Assembly: GCA_934045905.1 (NCBI GenBank)
Contig: OW203761.1
Location: 30,368,964-30,432,963 of the forward strand
Direction: 5' to 3'
DNA length: 64,000 bases
Source: Leuctra nigra
Lineage: Eukaryota > Arthropoda > Insecta > Plecoptera > Leuctridae
This document shows, piece by piece, positions 25,801 through 37,779 of the stretch. The notes below the pieces were generated by a model. The model was not told the origin of the DNA and searched no databases. It worked only from the letters and a program-made list of their open reading frames with translations. The position numbers and the translations under genes were made by a program. Every line of letters starts with the position of its first letter. Within the stretch, counting starts at the first letter, position 1.

Positions 25801-28800
25801 TCGCTCGTCTTGCAGCCGTCTCTCCAGCTGGGTTATAGCTTGCTTGTCCATCTGACGAGTCGTCACTAGACCATGGAGTCTAAACACAGAGGGACACAAC
25901 TTGACAAATACTCACTCGATTCTTTTAAATAAAAATCCTTCCAATTAAAGAGTGGCATAAAATGGCTATGAAAGTTTATTTATTTAGAATATTTAATGTC
26001 GTCTTCTTTACATTCTACAAAAAGCATAAGAACTGCGCAAATTTAAGAATATGTATATGTTATATTTGACATTTTTAATTCAAATCCCTCTGTGAATAAG
26101 GGCTTTTAAACATCTAAACTAAGAAAACACTAAGTCCAACTTGTTGATGAGCGAGCACCGGCACGTGAAAATTCTCGAACCGGAATTCCGTACACACGCA
26201 CAGAAATGAATTGAAATATGGTCCACTCAAGACTCAATCGACATAAAAGTATATGCTTTTCATTGAAACTTCAAAATAGCATCTAAATACTCTGGTACCT
26301 AAAGCAAATCAGATCCAATTGAACTGGAAAAACAACCATTTCAATAGTACTTCATTTCTGACAGATATTAAAAATGACCAATCAGTGCTTACGTTCTTGA
26401 CTGTTTGTGCTGAAAATTTGTAAAATAAGAGACAATGTTGGTCTTAATGACCATGCAAAATATAAGGTTGATCAAATTTATCGAAGACCATTTTCATTTT
26501 TCAGCCCATCAGGAGATATTAATTTAAATTTTAATCAATGAATGGATTTCAAAAACATTAGGGTCTGCAACTCCCAGAGAATGTCCGAACATGTGTGAGT
26601 GTGCAAAATTTCAGCTCGATTGAAGAAAAACCGTGACCTGTTTAGCCTCAGTAACAGAAAAAAAACACAAAAAAAACAGATGTCTGTGCCAAAAGAGCCA
26701 AAAGGAGTCGCTCGCTTCGCTCGCCCAATGATAGTTTTTTACCTAAATTGTCTAGGTGTCTTTAATTGTTAAATAAGACTTAAATTATTAAATTATTATT
26801 ATATTATTATTAAAATTATTGATTTCGTCTTAAACATTAATGGCTACTACCTAAATGAGATACCTTACTACAGATTTAAACACATCACTCTCATGTTATA
26901 TATGAGTTTTAAAATAAATAAATAAATATCGCGACGAAATTTTATGTGACGAAATTATTGATTTCGTCTTAAACATTAATGGCTACTACCTAAATGAGAT
27001 ACCTTACTACAGATTTAAACACATCACTCTCATGTTATATATGAGTTTTAAAATAAATAATAATAATAATAATATGTGCATTTATAGCTTTGGATTTGGA
27101 ATTTCCATGGAGATTCATATATATTTATATAATATTTATAGCTCAACCATGTAATATTCATACCTACGGTCGGGGACAGGCAAAGATGAAACCTCTCTAG
27201 CATGGGCCGGCCTATACCTGACAATGCTAAACAGGGTTCATCTTTGCCTGTCACCAACCATACCTCAACTCAACAGATTACCTAGTTCATTTTTATGCGC
27301 ACACAACACATATTTGTGTTTTTTGCACTGTCAAGTTCTAAATAGTACATAGGACTAGGAACCAGCATGACTTACTTGGACTGTAGATCATCGTTGTGTT
27401 GTTGGAACTGCGACAACTCGGACTTGACGGATTTTTCACCGCAGATCAGCGAGTTCACCTGCAGCCTCAGATCTTGCTCCGTCTGACGACTGGCTTGCAG
27501 ATCAATCTTGAGTCTCTTTACATCGGCCTCAAGTCTGGAGACAACCAAGAGAGTTAGGTACTTGACATTACTGCATATCTTCAACCATGAGGTCACCACC
27601 AGACATTGAGAAAACTTCAATCCGACTCTGTTGTTGTAACCAATGTGCATGATTTAATGAAGAAAATAATAGGTTCAGGTTGATTAACACTGACGTTTCG
27701 AACACTCAAGTTTAAACTGCAAGCTTTAAAATGCAAAATAAAATTTTGCATTTCAAATGTTTTGATGTGAACACAGGAGTTTTTGGATTGGTGCCTCAGA
27801 ATGCAGGGGAACTACCTATAGAAGTTTGTAACATTCATGTGAATCAGTTATTGACGACGGGACAAAATATTAGAAATTTTCTGCAAGTAAGTGAATAATC
27901 TCACCTAATGCAATGTTCATCCTTGAGTGAATGCTGTTGAGCATTAGGTGTCGAGTCTGGCACCTCTCTGTTGGCTTTATTCTTCCGTTCGCGCTGTGTG
28001 TTTACAGCGTTCTCACGTGCTTGATTGTTGCTCCACTTGGAGCTCTTCAATGGCTGAACATTGCAACCTTTCACACTCTTGTCCTTTTCGACTTCATTCT
28101 CATCGAAGTCGTTCACAGAACTATAATGAAAGTGTAAAAAAATCAATTAAATATTGCAAGATACTAGAAATCGATTGTAATAATTTTGGTGCACATTTTT
28201 CTTGGGAAGTATGGAATATATTAGTCAATAATCTGATCTGACCTTGTAATTGGGTACCTTAGTCATGATGACAAAGGCAGTGACAGAATGGAAATATCAT
28301 CATTTTGGTGTCTACTCTATATCTCCCTAATAGGTACATGTATTCTTCATTCTTAAAATAAAATGACATAACATGCACGGCCGTTTGTAGCTGCAGAGTT
28401 GAATCTGTCAAATTTACAAGATCAAGAGCGTCAAAACTACGGCAATATGATTGGTTGTATGGTAAATCAGACGAGAAATGTTATCAAAACCATTACCTTT
28501 AATTAATAAAACCATGAATAAATTTAGGCATATTTTTTAGGCATTAACTTTAACTGACTTACCCGACTCTTTCTATGAACTCTAATTCTGAGTGAATACT
28601 GCCATTGCTGTGAGTGTATTTGGCAGCTTTTGCTTCGACAGGAGAAGTCTCTGCGACAGTAGCTCGCTCTTTCTCACGATCTCCTTTGTCCAATGTCTTT
28701 CTGTGGTTATTTTTTGTTGTTGTCGTTGATGTGACTGTCTGCGTTGTTATCGTTTGTGCATTATGCACAACGCCATTTGAGATTGCTGTGCCTTCTGTTG

Positions 28801-31800
28801 CAGAACTAGTTCCTATAATGACAAATCACTGATATGAAAGCAAGAACCTGTAGTCTATAGCAATCATAATATCATAATCCATAATCCATGAATTGACTCG
28901 ATGGAAAGCTATAAACTGAACATTCCATCAGATGTGAAATTATAATTGAAGTTTTGATATGACTGCGGTACGTTATGTGACGCTGGTTCTCAGAAAATAT
29001 GATAGTGAAACTTGGAAGGTAACAAAACAACACCTAAGAAGGAATTACTAAAGAAAGACAAAAGTTCAGAGTCATGATTTCGATGCCTAACATGAACTCG
29101 CACAGATATGGAATGACGTTTATGCATCAGAATGTACGGAAATATTACCTTTACACTTCTCGGGGCTCACGTTGAGACTCGGCTGTGTTGGTGTTGTCGA
29201 TTGCGACACTGTTGGTTGCTGCTGCTCTAGTGGCAATGCCTGAAGAAGCAACTGTATGTAGAATTCATTCTCTTTTGCTACATCTTTCTGCTTTCTCTGT
29301 AAGTAACAGTAAAACAAGTTATTATATTCTTAAAACAAAACACAGACAAACGAACTAGGTACCAACTGATACCACTAACCTGTCTCATTCTGTAGCCAAC
29401 ATAGCTTTTGAATCCAAAGCCCAGTGTTACAACTGGATAGCCAATGCTGGAAAGGAGAAATTAAGTCAAGTCAAATGAATGCTGTACAACTTATCTGCTA
29501 CACTACTAAACCATTTAAAATTGTTCAAAGCAAAGTAAGTATGAAGTGCATATTGATCGTCTAAACTATCACTTATTTCTCTTTGAAGCATAAATTTAAA
29601 AAATAACAAAAATCAAAGGGGTATTAAATTCATACCAGTATGCTCCAAAGGTCAGGAAATTTGATTTTTAATGTGGTATATTTTTAATATCACGGTGCTT
29701 CAAAGAGACAACACTTCCAAATTTATTAGGTAACAGGTAATTTACTACCTAAATTATTCAAGAGGGAATGAGACCCTAGCATTTGAACAGAATTTGATTG
29801 TTTTTCCTTCACTCGATTGAATCTTGAGAATGGATTTTTTTATTTTGCATACCTAGGTAATTCACACACACTGAACTAATAATGCCACTCACAGGAGTAA
29901 CTTACCTACTATGAGGCCTTATGATCTGAATCTGATTTGCCCTCAAAACATTAAAAACTAGGAAACGCTTGGTGTTACGTGTTGATAAGCGAGCCTTCAT
30001 ATAGAGTATGAATAAGTGTGAAATTTGTTCCTTTACAGTCCAAGAAGCCATGAAAAAAAAATCTTTGAGAGGTTCATTTTGTGATGATCGATCAAACGAT
30101 TGCAGTTATATTGACATACAGAGTTTTTTTCATCCCCATTGCTAAGCTAAGTGTAAACTACACATCATTCAAGTTTCCAATAAAACCAATGGACCGAACT
30201 TGCTGAAAATAATTTTGACACAAGCAGGAGAGTTACAGGTAGGTAGGTACTACCTAATAGGTATAAGTTTTGTGAAAAAATTGACCTGGGGGTCTATTCT
30301 CGAAACAGATATCACGTCATAACTCCCCAAGTTATGATTCATAAGGAGGTTTGTCCTATCTCTCACCATGTTAATATTAGGACTTTTTTATGATTCATAA
30401 CTTATGACGTGATATCTGTTTCGAGAATAGGGGCCCTGATCTGTTATTTGTTTGGCACGAGACGCTAGATGTGCAGATAAAAAAAACTCAGAGATTCAAG
30501 CCATAAGTTTCAAGTGGAGTCGCTCGCTTGATAAAATGTCTTAAATTTTATAAAATTTAATGTCTTGACAGACCAGAGGTCAGAATGTACTCCAGTATGT
30601 AGCTTCAATCAGTGGGCTTGAATTTTACAAACAATTCTTGATTTTTAAAGTTAAGGTGAAGACAAAATACTAAACATTTTGGAAAACAGTGATTCTTGCT
30701 CATTCCTCCACAACTAAAACCCCCAATATGTGCATAATATTGTGAATTTTTTATTTCTTCACATAATTTCAACAGTTCTCAATATCAAAATGTAGTACCT
30801 CGGTAGGTACCTAATATGCCTACCCACTTCGAGCAGAGGCTGAATACCATAGGCGTGCGCAGGATAAATCATTAGGGGGGGCCAACATGGACGCCGGCAG
30901 GGATTAATGAGAGGGGGATAAAGTCTAAGGGAAAAAATTGCCACGGGTGAAGGGGGGTGTGGGGGGCGTGCCCCCCACCTTGCCCCGCAGGGCATTTTTT
31001 GGTTTTTTGACACTTTGAAATCAATTTTGAGACGTTCTGACAAGCATTTTTTACAAATTCATTTTTTTTAAATTTTACACAGCTTTTCACTACAATAAGG
31101 TGAGGGGTGCATGCCCCAAAATATACTAAAAATACATTTTTAGGGGAAAAACCTAGAAATTCATGAAAAAATCGTGTTTTTGGAAGATACTTTATAGACA
31201 TTGTTTTCCAAAATATTGTGTTTTTGTGGACCTAGTACTTGATTCCAGTGAGTTGAGCAACTCCAGTATGCCCCGCAGGGAGATTTTTTTGTTTAAACCC
31301 TTTTAAAACAAAATTTTGACACTATGAGGACCACATTTTATAATTTTTTAGTTAAGGCTGAGCCATTAGGGGGGGCCAAGGCCCCTCCGGCCCCCCCCCC
31401 CGTGCGCACGCCTATGCTGAATACTCACCAATGTGCTGCAAATGGGCGACACAAGTCAAGATGGAACGGAACATGCCGGACATCTCTCAATCTTATTGCT
31501 GCCTCAATGTATACAAAGAGTAGCCACAGGACGATTGTAGGTAGGCAAATACCCTTGTCTGAAAAAAATATATTATGTCTCACATTGTCTCGGGTGCTAC
31601 TAAGCACAATCTAATTAATAGCGTTAAAGGAATTGTGTACATTCATCAGTGCATTATTAAGTTCACATCTAATATTTAAGGTATAAGCCAGTCATCTGAT
31701 TGGTTGGCAAAAAGTTGTAAAGAGGCTTGATACCTGTATGCCACACGTATTGCACCCAAACGTAGGTACTGGCCGCAAAGAAGAGCCAATGTACAGGGAT

Positions 31801-33211
31801 GAAAAAGAAGCAGATCATGTCGGATGTCAATGCAATGATTACAAAAAAAAATGAGAAGGCCTGTAACAGAAATACACAATTAGGTATGATCACATTCTAT
31901 TTCACTCAAAATTACATATGAATGTGTGTACCTAACACATCTTAAATAAAATAATTTTAATTTAGAACTATTAACTAGGTACACCCAACAAATCATAAAA
32001 CGGTACCTATTTAACTAAACGGATTGGCTGCTGGTCAGCTTCCTTGACAATCAATCCTTGTTATTATCAATGAAATCAGAGCTCAACTACCTACTAGAAT
32101 AGATGACATGTTAGTGTAGACTTCATCGGATGATGCCATCACAATTTTTTCAGCCTATCAATTATTTCAAAAACCGTTTTATCATTTGTTGAGTGTAATC
32201 ATCGATTTAAGTATTAGAGGCATAAAGGCCTATAGGCATGATTGACGCAGATGGATGACGCAGACGCATTGAGTTAGATTTTGCTTGTAACATTTCATTC
32301 AGTTCCCATGCAAATTTTGAACATCACATTGAATTCACCATTATATTTAAACGTCTGCGTCCTCATCGTTGCATTCACGTTGTCCGTCCGCGTCAATCGC
32401 GATTTTGTTGCGATTGTGAATGCAGGCAGGTTAAACCTGTCGTCGGAGCACTATCCAACTTACCAAGCCTTGATATTTAAATGAATCGTAGACGCTACGC
32501 AATAAAAGCCAGAATGGCCAAAGGAATTCGAAACGGAATTCCAAAATAAAATCCGCCAAAATGACAAGGGCCCACAACATAAAGAACTTGAGATAGAGGA
32601 GCGTGGTACTGAAAGAGAGAAAATCAGGGCATTAGACAGCAATAATGTGAATAGAATTTGTGCATGACATTTGTGGTGGAAATGATTGTTGCATCCTGTT
32701 TTCCTAATGCAGACATTGGACCTCTAGGCATTGCAAGCTTGGTCACCAAGCATGAGACTGACAGCTCAGCAAGTCACCTTTTTGTTTAAATTGTCTAGAA
32801 GTGTAAGTAGGCAAATTTGAAGAAAAGCTTTAATTACGAAGGTAGGAAACCAGTAGGTACCATAGAGTAAGGAGCTTACTCGATGCTAGTTACCTTTACT
32901 TAGGGATAACTCAAAATGCCATGGATCAGAGGATCGGAGAGCACATTATAGCCCTCAAGTTCAAAGACATTGACCTTCATCTAGGCTCATGTTGATAGGG
33001 CTAAAACTGAGTAGCTGGCAAGGTTTCATTAAGAATCAAATAAATGAGCAGTCATTAAAATTTGGAAAGATCCTACTCAATTCCCCCAAAATGACAGCCA
33101 TTTTGATAAACATATGGCGGCCTAATCTTACCTTCCATAAATTCCTTCGGTAATTTTGTTTCGCTTTAGTGGTCTCCTGAGTTTACCACACTCGGCATTT
33201 CTTCTCTTCAT
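22838..33211 (-). CDS. maco: Macoilin (TMEM57/MACO1 family), complete, 679 aa
   Basis: Twelve coding exons: 33132-33211, 32464-32608, 31734-31860, 31429-31558, 29380-29446, 29149-29296, 28563-28812, 27905-28120, 27376-27534, 25694-25879, 24901-25196 and 22838-23073. They sum to 2040 nt including TAG, and all phases agree. The start MKRRNAECGKLRRPLKRNKI and the segments WPFWLLLRSVYDSFKYQGL, SDMICFFFIPVHWLFF and FGFKSYVGYRMRQRKQKDVA are diagnostic. The N-terminal ~160 residues contain several membrane helices; a Ser/Thr/Gln-rich low-complexity stretch (about 200-310) follows, then a coiled coil from about 390 to 625. Length agrees with vertebrate macoilin (about 664). Known role: an ER-membrane protein acting in neuronal excitability. 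Introns are long and carry many transposons. Confidence 0.97.
23811..23858. repeat. Triplicated TGCGGACT motif, transposon-end-like
   Basis: Three spaced copies of GTGCGGACTATACG / GTGCGGACTTTACGC / ATGCGGACTATACGCG lie together in macoilin intron 11, followed by AGTAAATATGGTAT. This looks like the subterminal part of a DNA transposon end; I cannot see a matching second end. Confidence 0.4.
24192..24877 (-). mobile_element. Helitron-like dispersed repeat, copy 2
   Basis: Same ends as the copy at 17149 (minus-strand GTTTTCCTAG|T and AAGCGAGCGTAGCGAGC) and the same internal phrases (TTGGTCCCAATGACCATGCA). It lies in macoilin intron 11 and its edge is only 23 bp from the splice donor of exon 11 (exon edge 24901). 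Confidence 0.65.
26119..26727 (-). mobile_element. Helitron-like dispersed repeat, copy 3
   Basis: Ends are minus-strand TTTTCTTAG|T and GGGCGAGCGAAGCGAGCGAC; internal phrases match copies 1 and 2. Located in macoilin intron 9. Confidence 0.6.
26813..27071. repeat. Direct duplication of about 120 bp
   Basis: The block starting TTATTGATTTCGTCTTAAAC and running through CCTTACTACAGATTTAAACA to AAATAAATAA occurs twice, offset by 139 bp, essentially without mismatch. A GACGAAATT motif separates the copies. This is a recent tandem duplication in macoilin intron 9. Confidence 0.85.
27168..27259. mobile_element. Short foldback element (92 bp)
   Basis: Inverted ends share GACAGGCAAAGATGAA (left) and TTCATCTTTGCCTGTC (right) around a short unique centre. 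It lies 116 bp downstream of macoilin exon 9. Confidence 0.6.
29958..30529 (-). mobile_element. Helitron-like dispersed repeat, copy 4, interrupted
   Basis: The minus-strand end GCGTTTCCTAG|T and a terminal CAAGCGAGCGACTCC match the family, but the middle is diverged and carries the foldback element 30288-30436. Located in macoilin intron 4. Confidence 0.55.
30288..30436. mobile_element. Foldback MITE nested in Helitron-like copy 4
   Basis: The ends GGGGGTCTATTC and the inverse of GGGCCCCTATTC continue into perfect arms, TCGAAACAGATATCACGTCA and mirror. 149 bp. Tips are similar to those of the element at 15473-15644, suggesting one superfamily. Confidence 0.7.
30848..31416. mobile_element. 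Non-autonomous hAT element, family 1, second copy
   Basis: It begins CATAGGCGTGCGCAG and ends GTGCGCACGCCTATG, with a perfect 8-bp duplication CTGAATAC at 30840-30847 and 31417-31424. It is 569 bp and lies in the opposite orientation to the 6275-7004 copy, with the same core. It inserted into macoilin intron 4 starting at intron nucleotide 13; the donor GTGAG at 31428-31424 was kept because the duplication recreated it. Confidence 0.9.
31982..32195. mobile_element. Mariner-like MITE, copy 2
   Basis: Ends CACCCAACAAATCATAAAAC and the inverse (GTTTTATCATTTGTTGAGTG) are flanked by TA. Similar over its whole length to the copy at 19258-19467. Located in macoilin intron 2. Confidence 0.78.
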
Positions 33212-34147
33212 ATTCCTTGCAACTATCACAATGCTTATTTACTGTAGTCAGAGCACAGAAACAAAATAAACTCGTTTTAAATATCAAATATTTCGGCACG
33301 GTAGTATCAATCTCTTTTGTTGTCATCCATCCGATACACACAGCCACCTTGTTGATCTTCGTTCGTACAAGATTCGGGTCGTAGCGGGGCGCAATCCCGG
33401 GTCTAGTCAAAAGCCCGCGAAAATTACGTTTATTCAAATCTATGTTCTTGCAGCGAGCGAGCAATCAAAACCAAACAGCCCACATAGTTTACGTAGACTA
33501 TTCATCAAGATCAATTACTGTACACAGAACATACAAGTTTCCCGAAACTTAATTGATATTTTGTTATCATGACCCCCAAGGCTTGTTTAGCTGGGCAGCA
33601 CTCGCTTGATAACATATTATTCGGAAGTGTACATGCAATGCGGTCAACATAGCTAATCACCTAACATCCATGACCTAATCGCTACTGTTATCACCACAGG
33701 AACTAAATATATTATGTTATGAGCTCAAGATACACCACTCCTACAATATACCACTTCAGACATTTCCTATATTATTGGGGGAAGGGGGGGGGGGGGGGGA
33801 TATGGTTTCAAAATATTATAATAAACTATAAATAAAATGAATGAGTTTATTAAAATAATTAAATCATTCTCCAGATATTATCTGCTCGTGTTGTTAAAAC
33901 AGGACCATGTATTTGGAAGGAAAACCAAACTACAGTGAGTATAGCTGGGCGCATGAATTTTCAACCCCCGTTTGAAAACGAACAAAAAGTGTTGTATTTA
34001 CTATATTTATAGGTACTAGATTGAAAACTATCGACACTTTCGAATTACATGTCTAACTGAAAAACTGCTGCAAATTCGACAAAAAAATCATAATATGCTT
34101 AAAATGTCAATAACTCTTTAAGCTTCGACCATTTAGTGTGACCGCGA

Positions 34148-34640
34148 AGTCAGTCCATGGGGGGATGGGAATGGGATGGTATACTTGGGGAACCAGCAGG
34201 GTTCCTGCCAGGGGGGTGGCACAGTGGTCGAATTGGAAGTCAGTCCATGGGGGGATGGGATGGTATACTTGGGGAACCAGCAGGGTTCCTGCCAGGGGGG
34301 TGGCTCAGTGGTCGAATTGGAAATCAGTCCATGGGGGGGATGGGATGGTATACTTGGGGAACCAGCAGGGTTCCTGCCAGGGGGTGGCACAGTGGTCGAA
34401 TTGGAAGTCAGTCCATGGGGGGATGGGATGGTATACTTGGGGAACCAGCAGGGTTCCTGCCAGGGGGGTGGCTCAGTGGTCGAATTGGAAATCAGTCCAT
34501 GGGGGGGATGGGATGGTATACTTGGGGAACCAGCAGGGTTCCTGCCAGGGGGTGGCACAGTGGTCGAATTGGAAGTCAGTTCATGGGGGGATGGTGTACT
34601 TGGGCGCCAATAGGATTTCTACCAGGGGATGGCACGTAAT
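34148..34640. repeat. 84-bp tandem array built on hAT termini
   Basis: Five full and one partial copies of an 84-bp unit containing GGGATGGTATACTTGGGGAA, CCAGCAGGGTTCCTGCCAGG and CAGTGGTCGAATTGGAA. The last motif is the terminal repeat of the hAT element at 35468-36373. Variants alternate (GTCAG/ATCAG and CACAG/CTCAG), so copies 2-3 and 4-5 form two near-identical 168-bp dimers. Long frames on both strands are by-products of the repeat. Confidence 0.92.
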
Positions 34641-34860
34641 AAAAATAAATTGCCACGGTGTAAGGGGGATGTGGGAGGCGGGGCCACACCTCGCCTCGCA
34701 GGGCGTTTTTTGGTTTTTTTCCACTTTGAAATCAATTTTGAGGCGTTTTGAAGTGTATTATGTTTTTCAACTTTTTTAATTTTTCACACTTTACTCGAAT
34801 AAGGTGGGGGGGGGGGGGGGGGAGGAGGGGGCGCAGGGCAATTTTTTGAACTCGAATAGA
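34641..34860. repeat. hAT core fragment with poly-G tract
   Basis: It carries the shared core (CCTCGCAGGGCGTTTTTTGG, then CACTTTGAAATCAATTTTGA) that also lies inside the hAT elements at 6275, 30848 and 35468. It is joined directly to the 84-bp array, as the core is joined to the terminus in the 35468 element. Confidence 0.65.
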
Positions 34861-35467
34861 TATAGGACGTTGAAATGGTCAACGTTGAGTAAAAAGTGTT
34901 TGGAATAAGATAACAAATAACAATGATAATATATTCAAAAGTTGTATTAAAATGTTTTAAGAAAAATGTCACTACTGCCTTACCGTAGGCATTTTCAATA
35001 ATTTTACACAACATTCAAAATAAATATTAAATATAATTATACTTATTTCGTTTCGTTTCGTTTCTTTTCATTTGAATTAAATGAATCCGAGTGGAATCCT
35101 GATAATTTCATTTCCATATTTCATTTAGATAGCGGGCCGCAAAAATTAGCTTGGCTGGCCGCGGGTTGTACATCACTAAAGTAGGGTATCTGGGAATAAA
35201 TAAAATAATAAAATAAAAAATAAACAACTAATCGCTAAAAAAAAAATCCGCACTAGTTGATTCTAAAATCACGCTGAATCAATTTGTAGCCAATAAAAAA
35301 GCGTTTTAGTGAAACTCGGAAATCTGGTTGAATTGAATTGTGTCATAAATACCAAAAAATGTCTTGAGCGAAAACAGAGTATGATACAAAATGTAATGTA
35401 GTGGTTTTCAATCCTTCTTGCACTGGCATCACCATCAATGACAGAAAGAAATCCAGTCCTTTGTGTT

Positions 35468-36373
35468 CAGTGGTCGAATTGGAAGTCAGTCCATAGGGGG
35501 ATGGTGTACTGGCACGATTTCTGCCAGGAGGGGGGGCAAGTGAAGGAACAAAACTTGCCACGCGTTAAAGGGGGTGTGGGGGCGCGCCCCCTACGTTGCC
35601 CCACAGGTAATTTTTTGGTTTTTGACACGTTGAAATCAATTTTGAGACGTTCTGAAGTGTATTTTGTTTTTAAAATTTTCACAGTTTTCACTCAAATAAG
35701 GGTGGGGGGCATGCCCCAAAAACCTTGCCCCGCAGGGCGTTATTTGGTTTTTTGACACTTTGAAATCAATTTTAAGACGTTCTGAGGTGTATTTTTATTT
35801 TTATTTTTATTTTTTTTTCACAGTTTTCACTTCAATAAGGTGAGGGGCATGCTGCAAAAACCCTTACCCGCATGGCGGATTTTAGATTTTTGGTATTAAG
35901 GTACGTTTTGAGGTCATTTTGTTTACTAAAACATAGTAAAACTATTTATTTTTTCTGACATCTAAGGGGGCAAGCCCTTTCCCTATCACCCTCCCCCCCC
36001 CCCCCCTTCTTGTTACATAAAGAAACATTTGCATGAGGTCAATGGGGGACGGCCCCAGGCCCATGCTGGTCCGGGGCGCACAGTTACGGGAAAAAAATTA
36101 ATTTCAGATATTAATTTGGTGCGTTTCTACGCGATTTTGACGTTATTGTGAGCCTTTTTTCATCTCGACAAATGGCGTCAATGGACAAAGAGACAAATTC
36201 TCTGAAAACTATTCTCTCTTACTATTTTGAAGTAAATTACCTACATTACTTAGTTCTGTTTTTTAATATCTCGTGGGGGGATGGTGAAGTGGACAAATTA
36301 GCCATTGGGGGATGGAACTATCAATGCATTCCTCATGGGCGGATGCCATCCCTCCCACCCAATTCGACCACTG
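35468..36373. mobile_element. Non-autonomous hAT element, family 2, with 8-bp TSD
   Basis: Ends are CAGTGGTCGAATTGG and the exact inverse CCAATTCGACCACTG. A perfect 8-bp duplication TTTGTGTT flanks it at 35460-35467 and 36374-36381. The inside contains two tandem blocks of the GC-rich core and CTTTGAAATCAATTTTGAGA/AAGACG phrases seen in family 1, plus a poly-C tract near 35994-36007. 906 bp; no transposase frame. Confidence 0.9.
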
Positions 36374-36433
36374 TTTGTGTTATCTATTCATTTTTGTTTC
36401 GTCGGCTGCACTTGAGGTAAACATTGGAGATAA

Positions 36434-37573
36434 CCCAGCAAACACAAGGTTGTACCTGGGACCTCCCCAGTCCCTCCTAATTAAGGATGTAGGATATCCC
36501 CAGTCCTTCCTAAAATGATCCTAAAAGCCTCCCCACAGCTTCCTAATGGGGATCCTAAATGGCTCCCAGGTACATCCTGGGGAGGGAGGACCATCCTAAA
36601 AAAAGGAAGGTCTGCCTTTTTTTAGGAGGAATTCTGCCTTTTTTAGGAAGAATTCTGCCTTTTTGAGGATATCCATCTCCTAAATTAGGACATAATTTCC
36701 TAGATTAGGTAGATCATTTTCCACGATATTACAATTGAGTGCCTTTTCAAAATGCCTTATTTAATATATTTAATACACGACAGAGCGATATAATATATAG
36801 ATCGATAGCGGATAGATATACACCAACACTGACAGGACAGGGGTATAGGCTCACTCCACCAAAAAGTGAAGCATTTTTGCATCACTTGCGGGACACCGAC
36901 AACAAACACCAACATGACAGCGTCAGATCAGCTGCTATCATTCATTTCTTTGAAGGAATTTATTCATTTATAGTTTGAATGCATCATACCTACAAATAAT
37001 ATGGATCGGAGTGCAGGGACAACTTGCAGGGGACAACTACTAAAGAGGAAATACACATTTGTCCTATCATGTAAAGCAACGTGTCTCATTTTGTTACAAA
37101 CTCTTATAATTTTTGCCAGATTTTGGTAATAATAAAACTTACCTACTTAAAACAAACAATAAAGATATCTGAGTAAAACATAAATCTATATTGAAGTTGA
37201 AGGGCAGAGTACTCTGTTGACAGCTAACGAAACCTATATAAATATTTCAATAGCGGCCATTTTTAGTGTAATATATCCTAAAAAAAGGCAATTGCCTAAT
37301 TTAGGGAGGACCGTCCTAAAAAAGGAAGGTCTGCCTTTTTTTAGGAGGTATTCTGCCTTTTTTAGGAAGAATTCTGCCTTTTTTTAGGATATCCCTCCCT
37401 AAATTAGGCAGTTGCCATTTTTAGAATAAGCCATATGGCTTCTTGAATTTGGAAGAGTCCTCCTTACTAGGATGTACCAGGGAGGTCCCCAGTACATCCT
37501 TGTAAGGATATCCCTATTTAAGGAGCATCATCCTAATATTAGGACCTCCCAGGGAGCTCCTGTGTTTGCTGGG
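36434..37573. mobile_element. Transposon with CCCAGCAAACACA ends
   Basis: The left end CCCAGCAAACACA is mirrored by TGTGTTTGCTGGG at the right. Inside, a block built on CCTAAAAAAAGGAAGGTCTG and GAGGAATTCTGCCTTTTTTA occurs near both ends (36585-36670, 37310-37395) in the same orientation, along with many CCTCCTAA-type words. I could not define a target duplication. No recognisable transposase is present; superfamily not assigned. Confidence 0.6.
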
Positions 37574-37779
37574 AACATTTCCTGAATATCGTGAAAACTT
37601 ATTTACCATTGAAATTATGAAAAATGTGAAAAAAAATGAACAAAGTAAATTTTTTAGTCGACCTTAGCAATGCACAACACCATCTACTTATAAATACAAT
37701 ATTTGTGCCCAAACTCGTGGAAAATATTACATGTATATTTTTTAGATTCTCCACGAGCATGGGTGCGAATTGTTCAATT

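Noticed and set aside
32241..32399. Possible foldback element built on GATTGACGCAG ends
   Set aside because: The arms match only loosely after about 10-12 bp and no target duplication was found, so I do not list it as a feature.
33183..33464. 93-codon minus-strand frame upstream of macoilin
   Set aside because: It covers the antisense-reading 5' leader and the first exon in another frame; the true start is the conserved MKRRNAE at 33211.
34133..34779. Frames of 141-213 codons on both strands
   Set aside because: 84 is a multiple of three, so the G-rich tandem array keeps several frames open at once, on both strands. This reflects the repeat and not a protein.
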